Source: CAZHCA01 sp964530825 (GTDB lineage: Bacteria; Bacteroidota; Bacteroidia; Chitinophagales; Saprospiraceae). From it: DNA of 52,933 bases. The DNA is taken from positions 1 to 52,933 of the forward strand of contig CAZHCA010000031.1 in the NCBI GenBank assembly GCA_964530825.1, in the 5' to 3' direction. Numbering within the stretch: the stretch's first letter is position 1; every line of letters begins with the position of its first letter. The position numbers and the translations under genes are program-made. This document shows, one piece after another, positions 51,790-52,933 of the stretch. The notes beneath the pieces were generated by a model. The model was not told the DNA's origin. It made no database searches and saw only the letters and a program-made list of their open reading frames with translations.

Positions 51790-52656
51790 TTACCCCAGGT
51801 ACGATTTCAGTGCATTGCGGTTGTACGACTTGCGCAGTCGCCGGATAGCGCGTTCTTTAATCTGGCGCACCCGCTCGCGTGTGAGTCCGTACAACTCACC
51901 GATTTCTTCCAGCGTGAGCGGCTTTTGCCCATTCAACCCATAATACGAGGACAACACTTCTACTTCGCGTGGATTGAGGATGGACAAACCCTGTTTGACT
52001 TCTTCTTTTAATGATTGGTCCATGAGGGTGCCGTCTGGGCTCATATCTTGCTCGGTGGCGATAACGTCCAGCATGGTGGAATCGCCGTCTTCACCGCTAA
52101 GCGGCGCATCGACAGAAAGATGGCGCCCGTTACCTTTGAGCATGTTAGAGATTTCTTTCGGGGTCATATCGAGTAGCTCGGCCAGCTCTTCGTGCGTCGG
52201 CTCCCGTTCGAACTCTTGCACAAAAGCCAGGTACGCTTCATTTACTTTATTGTAAGATCCCACCTTATTCAAAGGCAGACGTACGATGCGTGAGTATTCC
52301 ACGATCGCCTGCAGGATCGACTGACGAATCCACCAAACTGCATAGGAGATAAATTTAAATCCCTTGGTTTCGTCGAAGCGCTGGGCCGCTTTCATCAATC
52401 CGACGTTACCTTCATTGATAAGGTCACTCAGGGAAAGCCCTTGGTTCTGGTATTGTTTAGCTACCGAAACCACAAAGCGCAGATTGGCTTTGGTCAGTTT
52501 TTCCAAGGCCGCCTGATCGCCTTCGCGGATAAGCTTCGCCAGCTCCGCCTCCTCATCAGCGGTAAGCATAGGGATTTTCCCGATATCATTGAGGTATTTA
52601 TCGAGTGCCAGACTCTCTCTGGCTGTAATTTTATTAGTAATCTTTAGCTGACGCAT
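51790..52656 (-). CDS. rpoD: Primary RNA polymerase sigma factor (sigma-70 family)
   Basis: A 288-residue sigma factor with regions 1.2 to 4.2 but no region 1.1 and no large non-conserved region, as usual for the Bacteroidota primary sigma. Region 1.2 is LALDKYLNDIGKIPMLTADEE. Region 2 includes NLRFVVSVAKQYQNQGLSLSDLINEGNVGLMKAAQRFDETKGFKFISYAVWWIRQSI. Region 3 has RIVRLPLNKVGSYNKV. Region 4.2 has the helix-turn-helix LTLEEIGELYGLTRERVRQIKERAIRRLR. It recognises TTG/TAnnTTTG promoters such as that of gap. The 277 bp upstream to the window end hold no gene that I can support. Confidence 0.97.
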   Translation of the reverse strand: MRQLKITNKITARESLALDKYLNDIGKIPMLTADEEAELAKLIREGDQAALEKLTKANLRFVVSVAKQYQNQGLSLSDLINEGNVGLMKAAQRFDETKGFKFISYAVWWIRQSILQAIVEYSRIVRLPLNKVGSYNKVNEAYLAFVQEFEREPTHEELAELLDMTPKEISNMLKGNGRHLSVDAPLSGEDGDSTMLDVIATEQDMSPDGTLMDQSLKEEVKQGLSILNPREVEVLSSYYGLNGQKPLTLEEIGELYGLTRERVRQIKERAIRRLRKSYNRNALKSYLG

Positions 52657-52933
52657 ACGTTAGGGATTTTTCGATTGTTGTCCAGTTTCTATACGCTTTG
52701 GAAGGAAAAATAGTTTCATTTCTTTTGTATAACTTGACTTTTCACAAAAAAATTACTAATGCAGGTTTTTGAAGAGAAACTCAAGTTATCCAAGCGCAAA
52801 TCATCAATATTTCTTTAACCATTTATAATAACTCTGAGTCGGTCGAAGTAGTTCCTACAAAGCCTGATTTTACTAATTTAGGGCTTCCTCAAAAAGTCGC
52901 GCCCATGAGTGCTATTTTTCTGTGATCGGTCTG

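Noticed and set aside
52860..52933. Possible end of an insertion sequence at the right window edge (GGGCTTCCTCAAAAAGT)
   Set aside because: Only a short suggestive string is visible. No transposase frame or partner inverted repeat lies in the window.

Overview
This window comes from a member of the Bacteroidota, most likely a Saprospiria/Lewinella-type marine gliding bacterium (lineage is inferred). The evidence is: a 288-residue housekeeping sigma factor without region 1.1; promoters of the Bacteroidota type (TTG, about 20 bp, TAnnTTTG); very large proteins ending in type IX secretion (T9SS) sorting domains; a PorP/SprF protein; and small families typical of the phylum (DUF6495, DUF2795). 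The genes are mostly chromosomal housekeeping genes. I see no complete insertion sequence, prophage, CRISPR array or integrase.

Layout. 1-2.5 kb: the 3' part of tRNA-Glu, a terminator, then gap-pgk (glycolysis). 2.6-8.2 kb, minus strand: a sulfite-assimilation operon (leader, sulfite reductase with a HEPN-like tail, uroporphyrinogen-III methyltransferase, precorrin-2 dehydrogenase, APS/PAPS reductase), followed by a ferredoxin-NADP reductase that could feed it electrons. Upstream of the reductase is an 18-residue leader peptide (MMCCTCCCCPQPVSPVDG), then a terminator hairpin just before the start codon. This looks like a cysteine-responsive ribosome-mediated attenuator and is the best candidate in the window for an undescribed regulatory system.

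8.4-12.7 kb: a 1.4-kresidue surface protein with twelve SprB-type repeats and a type A T9SS tail. 12.7-13.5 kb: a gene-free stretch with three diverged copies of a hairpin-bearing module. 13.5-19.7 kb, minus strand: an apparent operon doxX-apbE-exonuclease-mbnP-like-mbnP-diheme peroxidase-diheme peroxidase, i.e. a doubled MbnP/MbnH-type copper/heme pair. 19.9-27.6 kb: GT39-type glycosyltransferase, TetR regulator, TerC, trmD, FKBP isomerase, ubiX, thioredoxin-like protein and small conserved genes. 27.8-31.6 kb: exbB-exbD-exbD-tonB-folC. 31.9-35.6 kb: fadN-fadA beta-oxidation pair with a 16-bp palindrome at its promoter and a strong terminator. 35.6-42.3 kb: PorP/SprF followed by a 1.9-kresidue mosaic surface protein with a type B (gliding-motility) tail. 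42.7-52.7 kb: a MacB/FtsX-type permease, queA, a transglutaminase-like protein, DUF2795, cmk, a lipoprotein, an ABC exporter, a NUDIX-like protein, a membrane-anchored protein and the primary sigma factor.

Product calls rest on reading translated sequence and motifs by eye. No database search was run. Repeat counts and domain borders are approximate.
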